Shown piece by piece: positions 16,318 to 24,385 of a DNA stretch of 41,031 bases. The DNA is from an uncultured Clostridia bacterium. GTDB taxonomy: Bacteria > Bacillota > Clostridia > Christensenellales > CAG-138. Under the pieces are notes generated by a model. It saw nothing but the letters and a program-made list of their open reading frames with translations, made no database searches and was not told the origin of the DNA. The translations under genes and the position numbers were made by a program. Where the stretch lies: contig CAKTYT010000016.1 in the NCBI GenBank assembly GCA_934633695.1, forward strand, positions 1-41,031, written 5' to 3'. The number at the start of each line of letters is the position of its first letter. Position 1 is the stretch's first letter.

Positions 16318-16842
16318 ATGGCAAATGCTTCCATTCTCCAGATGAAGGAGCAGCACGTTAAGGAAATCGTTGAACGCCTCAACAAGGCTCAGTCCGTCGT
16401 TATGTTTGATTATCGCAGACTCACTGTCAGCGAAGTTACCGCACTGCGTGTTGAAATGCGTAAAGCCGGCGTTGAGTACCTCGTTCTTAAAAACAGCATG
16501 GTCGAAAGAGCATGTGAAGAACTCAACATCGACTCTTCCGTCAAGGAAATGCTCAAAGGACCTTCTGCATTCGCATTCGGTTACGACGATGCTGTCGCAC
16601 CCGCAAAGATTCTGAAGGATTTCATCAAGAAGACAAAGAAGTGTGCAATTAAGGGCGGTATTGTTGACGGTATTATCACCGATGCAGCAGGGATCGACGC
16701 TCTGGCAGATCTGCCCCCCCGCGAGGTTCTCATCGCTCGCCTGCTTGGCAGCATGATGTCTCCCATCAGCGGTCTTGCTATTGCACTCGACCAGCTCGCA
16801 AAGAAGCTCGGCGGCGAAAGCACCGAAGCTGCGGCTGAGTAA
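16318..16842 (+). CDS. rplJ: 50S ribosomal protein L10
   Basis: A 174-residue L10, the base of the ribosomal stalk that binds 23S rRNA and carries L7/L12 dimers on its C-terminal helix. The N-terminal half (SVVMFDYRRLTVSEVTALR, then LKNSMVERA) matches the RNA-binding domain and the C-terminal helix ends in a charged, alanine-rich tail. AAGGAGG precedes the ATG by eight bases. It is regulated by the L10 leader upstream. The usual neighbours rplK/rplA are absent on the left; nifJ lies there divergently. Confidence 0.97.
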   Translation: MANASILQMKEQHVKEIVERLNKAQSVVMFDYRRLTVSEVTALRVEMRKAGVEYLVLKNSMVERACEELNIDSSVKEMLKGPSAFAFGYDDAVAPAKILKDFIKKTKKCAIKGGIVDGIITDAAGIDALADLPPREVLIARLLGSMMSPISGLAIALDQLAKKLGGESTEAAAE

Positions 16843-16886
16843 TCCCGTTGCCGTTTTTCGGCAAGACATCACACCGTTCCGGTGGG

Positions 16887-16910
16887 CTGAACGTCTCGGT
16901 TCAGCAAAAT
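16887..16910 (+). other. Hairpin between rplJ and rplL
   Basis: GCTGAAC pairs with GTTCAGC around GTCTCG, followed by an A-rich stretch, so it is not a terminator. It could be an RNA processing or stability element that helps give L7/L12 its several-fold excess over L10. Confidence 0.4.
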
Positions 16911-16950
16911 AAGGGCAATGCCCGTAAAAATCATTTCGGAGGAAATAATA

Positions 16951-17322
16951 ATGAATAAGCAGGAATTTATCGATTATATTAAGTCCCTCACCGTTCTCGA
17001 ACTTGCAGACCTCGTTCATGCAGTCGAAGAAGAGTTCGGCGTATCCGCAGCAGCAACCGCAGTTGCAGTCGCAGGCCCCGCAGCAGCAGCTGAAGAAGTT
17101 GAAGAAAAGACTGAGTTCGACGTAGTTCTCAAGAGCTATGATGCCGCTCAGAAGATCAAGGTCATCAAGGTTGTTCGTGAACAGCTCGGTCTTGGCCTTA
17201 AGGAAGCTAAGGAAGCAGTTGACGGTGCTCCCAGCACCCTCAAGGAAGCTGTTTCCAAGGAAGAAGCAGAGAAGCTCGCAGCTACCTTCAAAGAGGTCGG
17301 TGCAGTCATCGAAATCAAATAA
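16951..17322 (+). CDS. rplL: 50S ribosomal protein L7/L12
   Basis: A 123-residue stalk protein. The N-terminal dimerisation domain (MNKQEFIDYIKSLTVLELADLV) is followed by an alanine-rich hinge (about 33-50) and the C-terminal factor-binding domain with the conserved KIKVIKVVRE and GLGLKEAKE segments. The start is the ATG at 16951 with GGAGG upstream, not the earlier in-frame codon at 16918. A strong terminator follows and rpoB is not next, unlike the standard cluster. Confidence 0.97.
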   Translation: MNKQEFIDYIKSLTVLELADLVHAVEEEFGVSAAATAVAVAGPAAAAEEVEEKTEFDVVLKSYDAAQKIKVIKVVREQLGLGLKEAKEAVDGAPSTLKEAVSKEEAEKLAATFKEVGAVIEIK

Positions 17323-17341
17323 TTTACCTTGTCGCAACAGC

Positions 17342-17374
17342 AAAGGGTATCGGACTTCGGTCCGATACCCTTTT
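17342..17374 (+). terminator. Terminator of rplJ-rplL
   Basis: Perfect 14-bp stem with a TTCG tetraloop (17342-17355 with 17360-17373) running into TTTT. Read the other way it ends in only three T and may also serve the convergent gene at 17453. Confidence 0.93.
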
Positions 17375-17452
17375 GGGTTTCAATACGATTTACAAACAAC
17401 GAGCACCCGCACCAAACCGGTACGGATGCCTAATTGCTGTCAGATCGCGCGG

Positions 17453-18247
17453 TTACTCTTCTGAGCTGTTTTCTTCGCCCCACTTGATAATTTCGGATAT
17501 AGTCTCTTCCTGGTTTTCACACGTCATTATGTCCTGTGCCATCTTTGCCTCACTGAAAGTGAACGGAATACTGAGTTCAGAGTTCGAAATGACAAACCAT
17601 CCATCTTCAATCAGTTCCTTAATCCCCGGTATGTGATTCGGCGTCAAAGTGGTTTGTGACGAAATTCTGCCTATAATAAGACCCCTGACGAGACTTCCGA
17701 CAATGATCCCTACGAATATCGAAATGAGTGAGATAAGGAATGGAATTATCCTTCCGCTTTTTTCAAGCGTTGCCTTAAGCGGAGTAAACGACACTGCGGC
17801 GACACCGATTATTGCAACGAGCATTCCGACAAGCAGGGGAATAAAGTTGAGTTTCGTTATGTTTGCCCTGCAACTACGGCATACGGGAAGCTGAACGGGA
17901 ACCACCAGTGCAGTGCTGCGTTTATGACCCTTGCTGTTTTCTTCGTCGGGAGCATTCGGGTTCAAATGTCCCAAGCAAAATCTTGCATAGCCGCCATCGG
18001 GCTTGGAAATTCTTCCGCGTTTACACAACGCACATTTTTCGCCTTCACTTATCGCTTCCATACCGCCATAGGGCATTGCCACCGCAACAGTCGCAATATC
18101 CTCCATTGCAGACCGCTGTTCTTCTTTCGAAAGCTTTGTGATGTAGCAATCCTTACAGCTCTGCATATTGAGCAGTCTGCAGTGCGGCGTTCCATAAAGC
18201 ATACAGTTTTCTTTGTCTATTTTCCTTTTGTTCTTGGTATTACCCAT
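17453..18247 (-). CDS. Cysteine-rich, zinc-ribbon-like membrane protein, unknown function
   Basis: A 264-residue protein that I do not recognise as a named family. The N-terminal half has several cysteine groups that look like metal-binding knuckles: C15/C23/C31/C34, C72/C75/C91/H94 and C123/C126. Two hydrophobic segments follow (about 136-155 and 167-190), then an acidic C-terminal domain. The likely topology has both the cysteine part and the acidic tail in the cytosol. TAGGAGA lies five bases before the ATG. It is downstream of the XRE/S24 regulator with its own candidate promoter. Confidence 0.6.
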   Translation of the reverse strand: MGNTKNKRKIDKENCMLYGTPHCRLLNMQSCKDCYITKLSKEEQRSAMEDIATVAVAMPYGGMEAISEGEKCALCKRGRISKPDGGYARFCLGHLNPNAPDEENSKGHKRSTALVVPVQLPVCRSCRANITKLNFIPLLVGMLVAIIGVAAVSFTPLKATLEKSGRIIPFLISLISIFVGIIVGSLVRGLIIGRISSQTTLTPNHIPGIKELIEDGWFVISNSELSIPFTFSEAKMAQDIMTCENQEETISEIIKWGEENSSEE

Positions 18248-18310
18248 TTCAATCTCCTACCCTTGAAAATCAACGGTATCCTTTCATTAAGACGCATTAT
18301 CTTGCAGAAT

Positions 18311-18340
18311 ATTTTACAATATCAGGCTTCTCCACGTCAA
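18311..18340 (-). promoter_or_regulatory. Candidate promoter of the cysteine-rich membrane protein gene
   Basis: TTGACG, 18-bp spacer, TAAAAT on the minus strand, about 60 bp before the start codon at 18247. Confidence 0.5.
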
Positions 18341-18379
18341 GCACGCATTTCAACATTTTCGTATCTTTAGGCAGCCAAT

Positions 18380-19084
18380 TTATCCGACAACTTTGCCGAT
18401 AATACGAAGCTCGTAGCTGTATTTTACTTTAATTGGCTTGTATGCCGGGTTGAGTGAAACGAGGCTTATACCATCTTCAACTTCAAATTTTTTGCAATAC
18501 GCATCACCGTTAATAACAAAGACACCTATGTCACCGTTTTTGAGTTCGGGCTTGAGCTGAACATAGACGATCTGACCGTCATCATACAGGGGAGACATAG
18601 AGTCGCCGCTGATCCGGACTGCAATATTTGCATTTTCGGGAACATCCTCGTCAATATCGATTAAATCGTATCTGTCACTGTCAAGGAAGACTCCCGTACC
18701 TGCCGACACGGGCAAATCATAGAGCGGAATCTGTCTTGTCGCACGCACGATTCGGGATTTATTGGAAAATTCGGGATTGCCCCTGAGCAGCTCGATGTAC
18801 TCGGTCACGCGTTCTCTGCCGAGCTTGTTCAATCCGAAAAGAGGGTCATTTGCTCCGATGTCGCAGAAGGTCGAAAGGACGTCCCTTATGCCGTAAATTT
18901 TGCATAAGCAGATAAACTGTTCTGCGTCGGGAAGACAGTCGCCGTTTTCCCATTTACTGACCGCTCTGTTTGTTATGTCCCCACAATTCAGAGAAATTCT
19001 CCTTGCAACTTCCATTTGGGAAAAATTGCTGTCACGTCTCAGCTGGGCAAGTCTGCTGCCGAAATTTTTGTTTGCTTTTGCCAT
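18380..19084 (-). CDS. XRE-family HTH regulator with S24 (LexA/CI-like) self-cleavage domain
   Basis: A 234-residue repressor-type protein. The N-terminal Cro/CI helix-turn-helix covers about residues 8-72. The C-terminal LexA-fold peptidase has the catalytic serine S162 in GDSMSP and a lysine at 198/199 in AYCKKFEV, with a candidate Ala-Gly cleavage site at 128-129 (VSAGTG). Proteins of this design repress genes until RecA-stimulated or spontaneous self-cleavage, as in phage CI, HdiR or ImmR-like regulators. No phage genes surround it, so it may be a chromosomal stress regulator. GGAGG lies eight bases before the ATG, under a strong promoter. Confidence 0.9.
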   Translation of the reverse strand: MAKANKNFGSRLAQLRRDSNFSQMEVARRISLNCGDITNRAVSKWENGDCLPDAEQFICLCKIYGIRDVLSTFCDIGANDPLFGLNKLGRERVTEYIELLRGNPEFSNKSRIVRATRQIPLYDLPVSAGTGVFLDSDRYDLIDIDEDVPENANIAVRISGDSMSPLYDDGQIVYVQLKPELKNGDIGVFVINGDAYCKKFEVEDGISLVSLNPAYKPIKVKYSYELRIIGKVVG

Positions 19085-19145
19085 GAATCACACCTCCATA
19101 CATAGCCTTGGCGTTGGCCGGAGCATCTTTCTCCGCCTCAGTGCT

Positions 19146-19174
19146 ATTATAAGCGAGCCTTTTCCAATTTTCAA
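19146..19174 (-). promoter_or_regulatory. Sigma-A promoter of the XRE/S24 regulator
   Basis: TTGAAA, 17-bp spacer, perfect TATAAT on the minus strand, about 60 bp upstream of the start codon. Confidence 0.75.
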
Positions 19175-19249
19175 GTGTTTTTTGATTAAATTCTCTGTTG
19201 AATTGACGATATATTTTAGCGTCTCTATTTTGGAGTCACCATTCTTTAT

Positions 19250-19297
19250 GTTTAAAGCAAAATCGAACCGCTGCAGAATTTTATCCGCAGCGGCTCG
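19250..19297 (-). terminator. Terminator of the lipoprotein gene
   Basis: GAGCCGCTGC pairs with GCAGCGGTTC (one G-U pair) around an A+T-rich loop, followed by a T-rich stretch on the minus strand, directly after the stop at 19313. Confidence 0.7.
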
Positions 19298-19312
19298 TCT
19301 CATCAAAGAGGA

Positions 19313-20119
19313 TTATTCCATAAACCTGATGCTCTCGGCTATGTGTCTTGACAGACTTGCCGAATCTTCATAGAAGCGTGAAAGCTCTATGACAATAAAA
19401 ACAGGATTGTCTTCGGTGTAAGAAAGTGCGACCGGATTGCAGTAGGAATGGAAGCCCTCTCCCACCGTCCAGTCATTTGGTGAGCAGCTGTGATATGATG
19501 CAGAGTATGCACTTTCGCAGTTCGTAGAATCGCCCTCAACAGGGTTGTAGTAATCATAGTTGATAAATGTTACATGTCCGAGATCTGCATAAGCGTAAAC
19601 TCCGCGAAGCCCGCTTTCAGCATAATCTTCGGGCTTGTAAGCTTCAAATCCGACTGCCCCGACAAGTTCACCGTTTTCATCGCAGAAGACCATGCGGCCC
19701 AACAGGTTGAGACAGTAGTCCTGATATGACGCATGGGGGTAAACACCTTCATCACTCTTAACTGTCCAGCCTTCGGGAAGCTCAAATGAGACGCTGAATG
19801 CACGGGTAACTTCAGTTTCCGGGAAATCCACCGTAACGGTTTGACAGGTCTTGGTGTATTCACCAACGGCAGGAACGGGAGTTTCGGGAGCCGGAGAGGG
19901 TGCGGTCGGCATTGGAGTGTCAGTCACGATCGCAGTGGGAGCCTCTGTCACAACGGCAGTCGGAGCTTCCGTTACGGCGGCAGACGTGGTCGGATCTACA
20001 GGCCGTTTACTGCATGCCGTAAGTGCAAAGATCGACGTTAAGGCAAATGCAACGGAAATAGCTGCTGTAAATGTCAGCCTTGTATGGCGACGAATGGTAG
20101 GGAGAGAAGTCATTTTCAT
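19313..20119 (-). CDS. Putative lipoprotein with Thr-Pro linker, unknown function
   Basis: A 268-residue protein starting at the ATG at 20119 (AAAGGA five bases upstream). The basic, hydrophobic N-terminus ends in a lipobox-like LTAC, so it is probably lipidated and tethered outside the membrane. A low-complexity linker made of TEAPTA/TDTP-type units (about 46-85) leads to a globular domain of about 180 residues rich in tyrosine and acidic residues (FELPEGWTV, ESIRFME). I recognise no known family. The linker style matches the TP-rich protein at 31742-32278. Confidence 0.65.
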   Translation of the reverse strand: MKMTSLPTIRRHTRLTFTAAISVAFALTSIFALTACSKRPVDPTTSAAVTEAPTAVVTEAPTAIVTDTPMPTAPSPAPETPVPAVGEYTKTCQTVTVDFPETEVTRAFSVSFELPEGWTVKSDEGVYPHASYQDYCLNLLGRMVFCDENGELVGAVGFEAYKPEDYAESGLRGVYAYADLGHVTFINYDYYNPVEGDSTNCESAYSASYHSCSPNDWTVGEGFHSYCNPVALSYTEDNPVFIVIELSRFYEDSASLSRHIAESIRFME

Positions 20120-20186
20120 TTTTTGTCCTTTCTTTGTCTTTGTGAATGGGTCACAGCTGTGCAACCTGTTCTCCATTCATACTGAA

Positions 20187-20214
20187 ACTATAGCACTTTT
20201 TCCTGAAAAGGCAA
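20187..20214 (-). promoter_or_regulatory. Candidate promoter of the lipoprotein gene
   Basis: TTGCCT, 16-bp spacer, TATAGT on the minus strand, about 70 bp ahead of the start codon at 20119. Confidence 0.45.
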
Positions 20215-20308
20215 TGCCCTTACAGCGGTTTTTAGGGCCAAAACAGAAAATTTAATATTCAGTACACATTTTCTTAATTTATTCGACACCTTTCAAATGC
20301 CTTTTTGC

Positions 20309-20346
20309 AAAAAGAAACAGGGCTGAATGCATCAACCCTGTTTTCC
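20309..20346 (-). terminator. Terminator of the SPOCS-LysM gene
   Basis: AACAGGG pairs with CCCTGTT around a 13-base loop, followed by TTCTTTTT on the minus strand. Confidence 0.8.
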
Positions 20347-20355
20347 GTTCATTCC

Positions 20356-21870
20356 TTACACAATCAAAATCAATTTGTCTCCATTTTTGTATGTGTCTCC
20401 GAGTTCCTTATTCAACGATGCAATTTTTGACGATGGAATTCCAAATCTTCTTGCAACATCAAATGTTGTTTCTCCGTCGCATGCATTGTAAATTATTATA
20501 CCTTTCAGCCTTGTTTCACTGCCGTTGGCTGCATCAACCTCTGCAATGCCTGCAACAGCACTGAACGAAGCAACGCTCATGAACTCTGCCGAGGCGTCAA
20601 CACTGTAAGAAACCTGTGCAGTTCTTCCGCCACCTCCCGTCACGTTAGGCTGAGCGTTAAGCACAAGTTTCACCTTATCCGCCCCTGACGGCACCGCCAT
20701 TGTGAATGAGAAAGGCACCTCCTCCATGAAGGAATAGAGCTTATTTTGACTGCTTCTATAGATAAATCTCGTTGCAAGCAGTCCTTCCGTCTGCATTTCT
20801 CCGTTTGCAAAGCCGACTGAGGTAACTATCGGACAAACGGAAGCATTGAGTGCCGTGAAGATGTCGGGCATACCATCCGGAACGGTAAGATTTTCCCGAA
20901 CGGAGTGCTGTATGCACGAACCACCTTCCGAATTGAGTACAGAAACCTTCTGCATGAGACAATTGAAATTCATTGACGGTGAAAAGGCGTCGACAGGAAT
21001 CTCCATTTTCCCGCGTCGCATTCCGTAGACCCTGAATCGAACGTCCGCATCGAAGCTTATAAGAGAGAATTCCGTGCCCAATGCACGAACACTGAGGTTT
21101 TCGACCTCTGCCGAGGTGAAAATTTCTTCTGCACCTCCGTTCATCTCAATGCTTTCCCGGAACGGAATGTTTCTGACAAGTTGAACAAGCTCCCCGTCGT
21201 TGTTTCTGCAAAGGGCATTAAGTGTAACAATGCCGTTTATGCATGCGTTTCCATTTTCGATATTCGTGTCGCGAATTGAGACTAACACATTGTAGATCAG
21301 TACATCTTCCGCACCGTCCGAGGCAATCTCTTCCGATAGCCTGACGGTCTCATTTGCAAGTTCGACCCTCCTGCCGGTCGCAACGGATATTGTCTTCATT
21401 TCCATATCGGCAACGCCTGAAATACCCGAAAGCACTTTGAGCGGCACGCTTGAAGTCACGTTAAACTCAAGTTCTACAAGGGCACTCATGACAAGCTGCG
21501 AACCACCTGCACTTCTTAAACTCAAGCTTTTTATCGACGACTGCACGTTCGCCTCCATTCCGGAATCAACACTTTCCGCCACCGAGGAGTTTGCAAAACG
21601 AACCTCAGCATTGAAAGCATAGGGCTTTTCATTCTCATCGAGCAGAACGGCTCTTATGAGGATTCTTCCGTCAACATTCATCTTTCCGCTCTCCGCTCTG
21701 CAATTATCAACGGCAACATCCGCCGAGTAATCGAGAACTTCAACAGCAGTATCATACATTGCTCCCGCCCGCATTTCTTCCGGCAGGGGAATGGATTCAT
21801 CGACCTGCGTTTGTTCAACACCGCAATAAACGAGTCTCTTTACCCCAAATTCATTCCACAACAGTTCCAT
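20356..21870 (-). CDS. SPOCS-domain (DUF3794) protein with C-terminal LysM, spore-coat associated
   Basis: A 504-residue protein. The body consists of repeated beta-rich DUF3794/SPOCS units (about 30-150, 170-290 and 310-420), recognisable by segments such as VPDGMPDI. The C-terminal 50 residues form a LysM-like module (CDGETTFDVARRFGIPSSKIASLNK, ending KNGDKLILIV) that binds peptidoglycan. The same design occurs in spore-coat and spore-cortex-associated proteins of Clostridia, so it probably acts in the mother cell during endospore assembly. AAGGAAGG precedes the ATG. I could not identify a convincing sporulation-sigma promoter in the 118 bp upstream. Confidence 0.82.
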   Translation of the reverse strand: MELLWNEFGVKRLVYCGVEQTQVDESIPLPEEMRAGAMYDTAVEVLDYSADVAVDNCRAESGKMNVDGRILIRAVLLDENEKPYAFNAEVRFANSSVAESVDSGMEANVQSSIKSLSLRSAGGSQLVMSALVELEFNVTSSVPLKVLSGISGVADMEMKTISVATGRRVELANETVRLSEEIASDGAEDVLIYNVLVSIRDTNIENGNACINGIVTLNALCRNNDGELVQLVRNIPFRESIEMNGGAEEIFTSAEVENLSVRALGTEFSLISFDADVRFRVYGMRRGKMEIPVDAFSPSMNFNCLMQKVSVLNSEGGSCIQHSVRENLTVPDGMPDIFTALNASVCPIVTSVGFANGEMQTEGLLATRFIYRSSQNKLYSFMEEVPFSFTMAVPSGADKVKLVLNAQPNVTGGGGRTAQVSYSVDASAEFMSVASFSAVAGIAEVDAANGSETRLKGIIIYNACDGETTFDVARRFGIPSSKIASLNKELGDTYKNGDKLILIV

Positions 21871-21948
21871 TTCCTGTATCCTTCCTTTTACGCTATTGAT
21901 ACTGATAAAATGTATTCCATCTGTCGTGTTTTATTCCTTACCGGCAAA

Positions 21949-21984
21949 AAAAACCGCCGGCAGGCCAAGCCTGCACAGCGTTTC
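21949..21984 (-). terminator. Probable terminator of the glgP transcript
   Basis: GCAGGC pairs with GCCTGC, six bases follow, then eight T on the minus strand, directly after the glgP stop. The distance from the stem to the T-tract is longer than ideal. Confidence 0.5.
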
Positions 21985-21988
21985 CTTT

Positions 21989-24358
21989 TCAGACGTTTTT
22001 TATCGGTTCAATATGCCACAATTCGTTCGCATATTCTTTTATTGTGCGGTCACTGGAGAATTTACCCGCATTGACAGTATTCTTAATACATTTGCCGTAA
22101 AATTCAAGTTCATTCCTCGTATCGTAAATAGCCTCAATGCGGCGTTTCACGTAGCCCTCAAGCTCGTAGAGATTGAAATAATAATCGGGTTTTCTCCAGT
22201 CACCGACAAGCAGTGAATTATAAATCTCGGTGAACACCCTTCTGCTGTCATCATCGTTTGCAATGCTGCCGTCAATGAGTGAATCCACTGCTCGGCGTAC
22301 CAGCTGATTATTATCGTAGACTGCACGAGGGTTATAATATGGTCTAAGCCTTGAAAGCTCATCGACCCTTGCACCGAAAATATAGTTATTCTCTTCACCT
22401 GCACATTCAACGATTTCTATGTTTGCTCCGTCGTATGTACCGAGTGTCACTGCACCGTTGAGCATAAATTTCATATTTCCCGTTCCGCTCGCCTCCGTGC
22501 CTGCCGGTGAAATCTGTTCGGAAATATCGGCAGCAGGTATGATATGCTCAGCATATGAGCAGTTGTAGTTTTGCACAAATACGACTCGCAGTTTGTCGCT
22601 GACATCCGGGTCTGAATTGATTCGATCTGCAACACCGTTGATGAACTTTATTATGTTCTTCGCCATAATATAGCCCGGTGCCGCCTTAGCTCCAAAGATG
22701 AATGCCGTGGGCGGAAAGTCTTTCATTGCTCCCTGCTTCAGTTCCTTGTAGATGTGTACGATCCCCAATGCATTCATCAGCTGTCGCTTGTATTCATGCA
22801 TACGCTTTACCTGGACATCAAAAACAAAAGTTTCAGGGATATCAACACCCTCGCGTTCAAGAATTATTTTACGAAGTTTTTTCTTCAGATCTTTCTTTAT
22901 GGCTGCAAATTCCCCTATTACTGTCTCATCGATAAACGGCTCCATGCGTTTGATTTCGTAAAGATCCGTCATGAATCCCTTGCCAATTCTGTCAGAAATG
23001 AGCTTTGTAAGACCCGGATTGCATAGTCCCAGCCAACGACGCTGAGTTATGCCGTTTGTTTTATTCGTAAACCTTTCCGGATAAACTTCGTACCAGTCCT
23101 TGAGGACATCCTTTTTGAGCAAATCGGAGTGAATCTTTGCGACCCCATTAACGTAAGTGGAAACATAGGTTGCCAGCCTTGCCATATGCACCCTTCCGCC
23201 GTCAATAATGTGCATTCTTGCGACTTTTTCGCTCGAAACGCCTTTGAATGAAAGTTCACCTTCAAGGGCGGAATCGATTCTGTAAATAATTTCGAGAATA
23301 CTGGGTATGACTGCACGAAACAGCTCTACATCCCATGTTTCAAGTGCTTCGCTCATCAGCGTATGATTGGTATAATTAAAGGTCTTCTTTGCAATTTCCA
23401 ATGCCTGTTCAAAAGATTTTCCCTCGTTCATGAGCAGTCTGACCAGCTCCGGGATGCTCACTGTGGGGTGCGTGTCATTGAGCTGTATTGTGGTCATTTC
23501 CGCAAGGTTATCCACCGTACCAAAGCAACGTTTATGTCTGCGAACAAGGTCCTGCAAAGAGGCACTCGAAAGAAAATACTGCTGACGGAGCCTGAGCTTC
23601 TTACCCTCATAAGTGCTGTCGTTCGGATAGAGCACTCGTGTTATGTCTTCAACATAATTCTTTTCCCGAACAGCAAGTGCATACTCCTGGGAATTAAACG
23701 CGGCGAAATCAAATTCTTCAATCGCCTCGCTCTGCCAGAGTCTGAGCGTACCCGTACAGGAAGTTCCGTACCCGACTATCGGCATATCGTAAGGAACTGC
23801 GAGCACTGTCTTATCTGCAAATTCTACCGTTACAGTCTTATCATCCCTTCGTCTGCTCCACGGATCTCCTTGACGCTGCCAATCATCCGCACGCTCAATC
23901 TGGAACCCATGGTCAAAACTTTGTTTAAAAAGGCCGAATTTATACCTTATCCCATAGCCGTCGAGCGGAAGGTTATGGGTTGCTGCACTGTCCAGAAAAC
24001 AGGCGGCAAGCCTCCCCAAGCCGCCGTTGCCCAATGCACAGTCTTCAATGTCTTCCATAATTGAAATATCAACACCTTTTTGCTTCAGAAGCCCTGATAC
24101 ATCCTCCAGCATGCCTATGTTAAAAAGATTATTGTAAATCATCCTGCCGGTGAGGTATTCGGCGGAGATATAGTACGCTCTTCTGCCTTCCTCCCTCGCC
24201 CTTCTGCTCCGACGCCAATCGTCCGCAATGGCATACATCACTGCACTCGAAAGGGCACGGTGAAGCTGTTTTGCGTCCGCCTCGGTGAGTTCGATCTGAT
24301 AATCGCTCCGCAAGATGTTTTCCGTATAACGTATTATCCCCTTTGCATCCATCAGCAT
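21989..24358 (-). CDS. glgP: Glycogen/maltodextrin phosphorylase
   Basis: A 789-residue family GT35 phosphorylase. It releases glucose 1-phosphate from alpha-1,4-glucans with inorganic phosphate, using pyridoxal phosphate. Visible are the N-terminal GNGGLGRLAACFLDS segment, the EKNYVEDITRVLYPND region, the QLNDTHPTVSIPEL motif and the PLP-lysine segment EASGTGNMKFMLNGA with its GTYDGANIEI continuation. The start at 24358 has AAAGGAG eight bases upstream. It begins only 27 bp after mnmE on the same strand and is probably co-transcribed with the rpmH-mnmE cluster, an unusual partner. Its product links to the phosphoglucomutase at 39028. Confidence 0.95.
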   Translation of the reverse strand: MLMDAKGIIRYTENILRSDYQIELTEADAKQLHRALSSAVMYAIADDWRRSRRAREEGRRAYYISAEYLTGRMIYNNLFNIGMLEDVSGLLKQKGVDISIMEDIEDCALGNGGLGRLAACFLDSAATHNLPLDGYGIRYKFGLFKQSFDHGFQIERADDWQRQGDPWSRRRDDKTVTVEFADKTVLAVPYDMPIVGYGTSCTGTLRLWQSEAIEEFDFAAFNSQEYALAVREKNYVEDITRVLYPNDSTYEGKKLRLRQQYFLSSASLQDLVRRHKRCFGTVDNLAEMTTIQLNDTHPTVSIPELVRLLMNEGKSFEQALEIAKKTFNYTNHTLMSEALETWDVELFRAVIPSILEIIYRIDSALEGELSFKGVSSEKVARMHIIDGGRVHMARLATYVSTYVNGVAKIHSDLLKKDVLKDWYEVYPERFTNKTNGITQRRWLGLCNPGLTKLISDRIGKGFMTDLYEIKRMEPFIDETVIGEFAAIKKDLKKKLRKIILEREGVDIPETFVFDVQVKRMHEYKRQLMNALGIVHIYKELKQGAMKDFPPTAFIFGAKAAPGYIMAKNIIKFINGVADRINSDPDVSDKLRVVFVQNYNCSYAEHIIPAADISEQISPAGTEASGTGNMKFMLNGAVTLGTYDGANIEIVECAGEENNYIFGARVDELSRLRPYYNPRAVYDNNQLVRRAVDSLIDGSIANDDDSRRVFTEIYNSLLVGDWRKPDYYFNLYELEGYVKRRIEAIYDTRNELEFYGKCIKNTVNAGKFSSDRTIKEYANELWHIEPIKNV

Positions 24359-24385
24359 AGTTTTTTCTCCTTTAAAGTTAAATCC

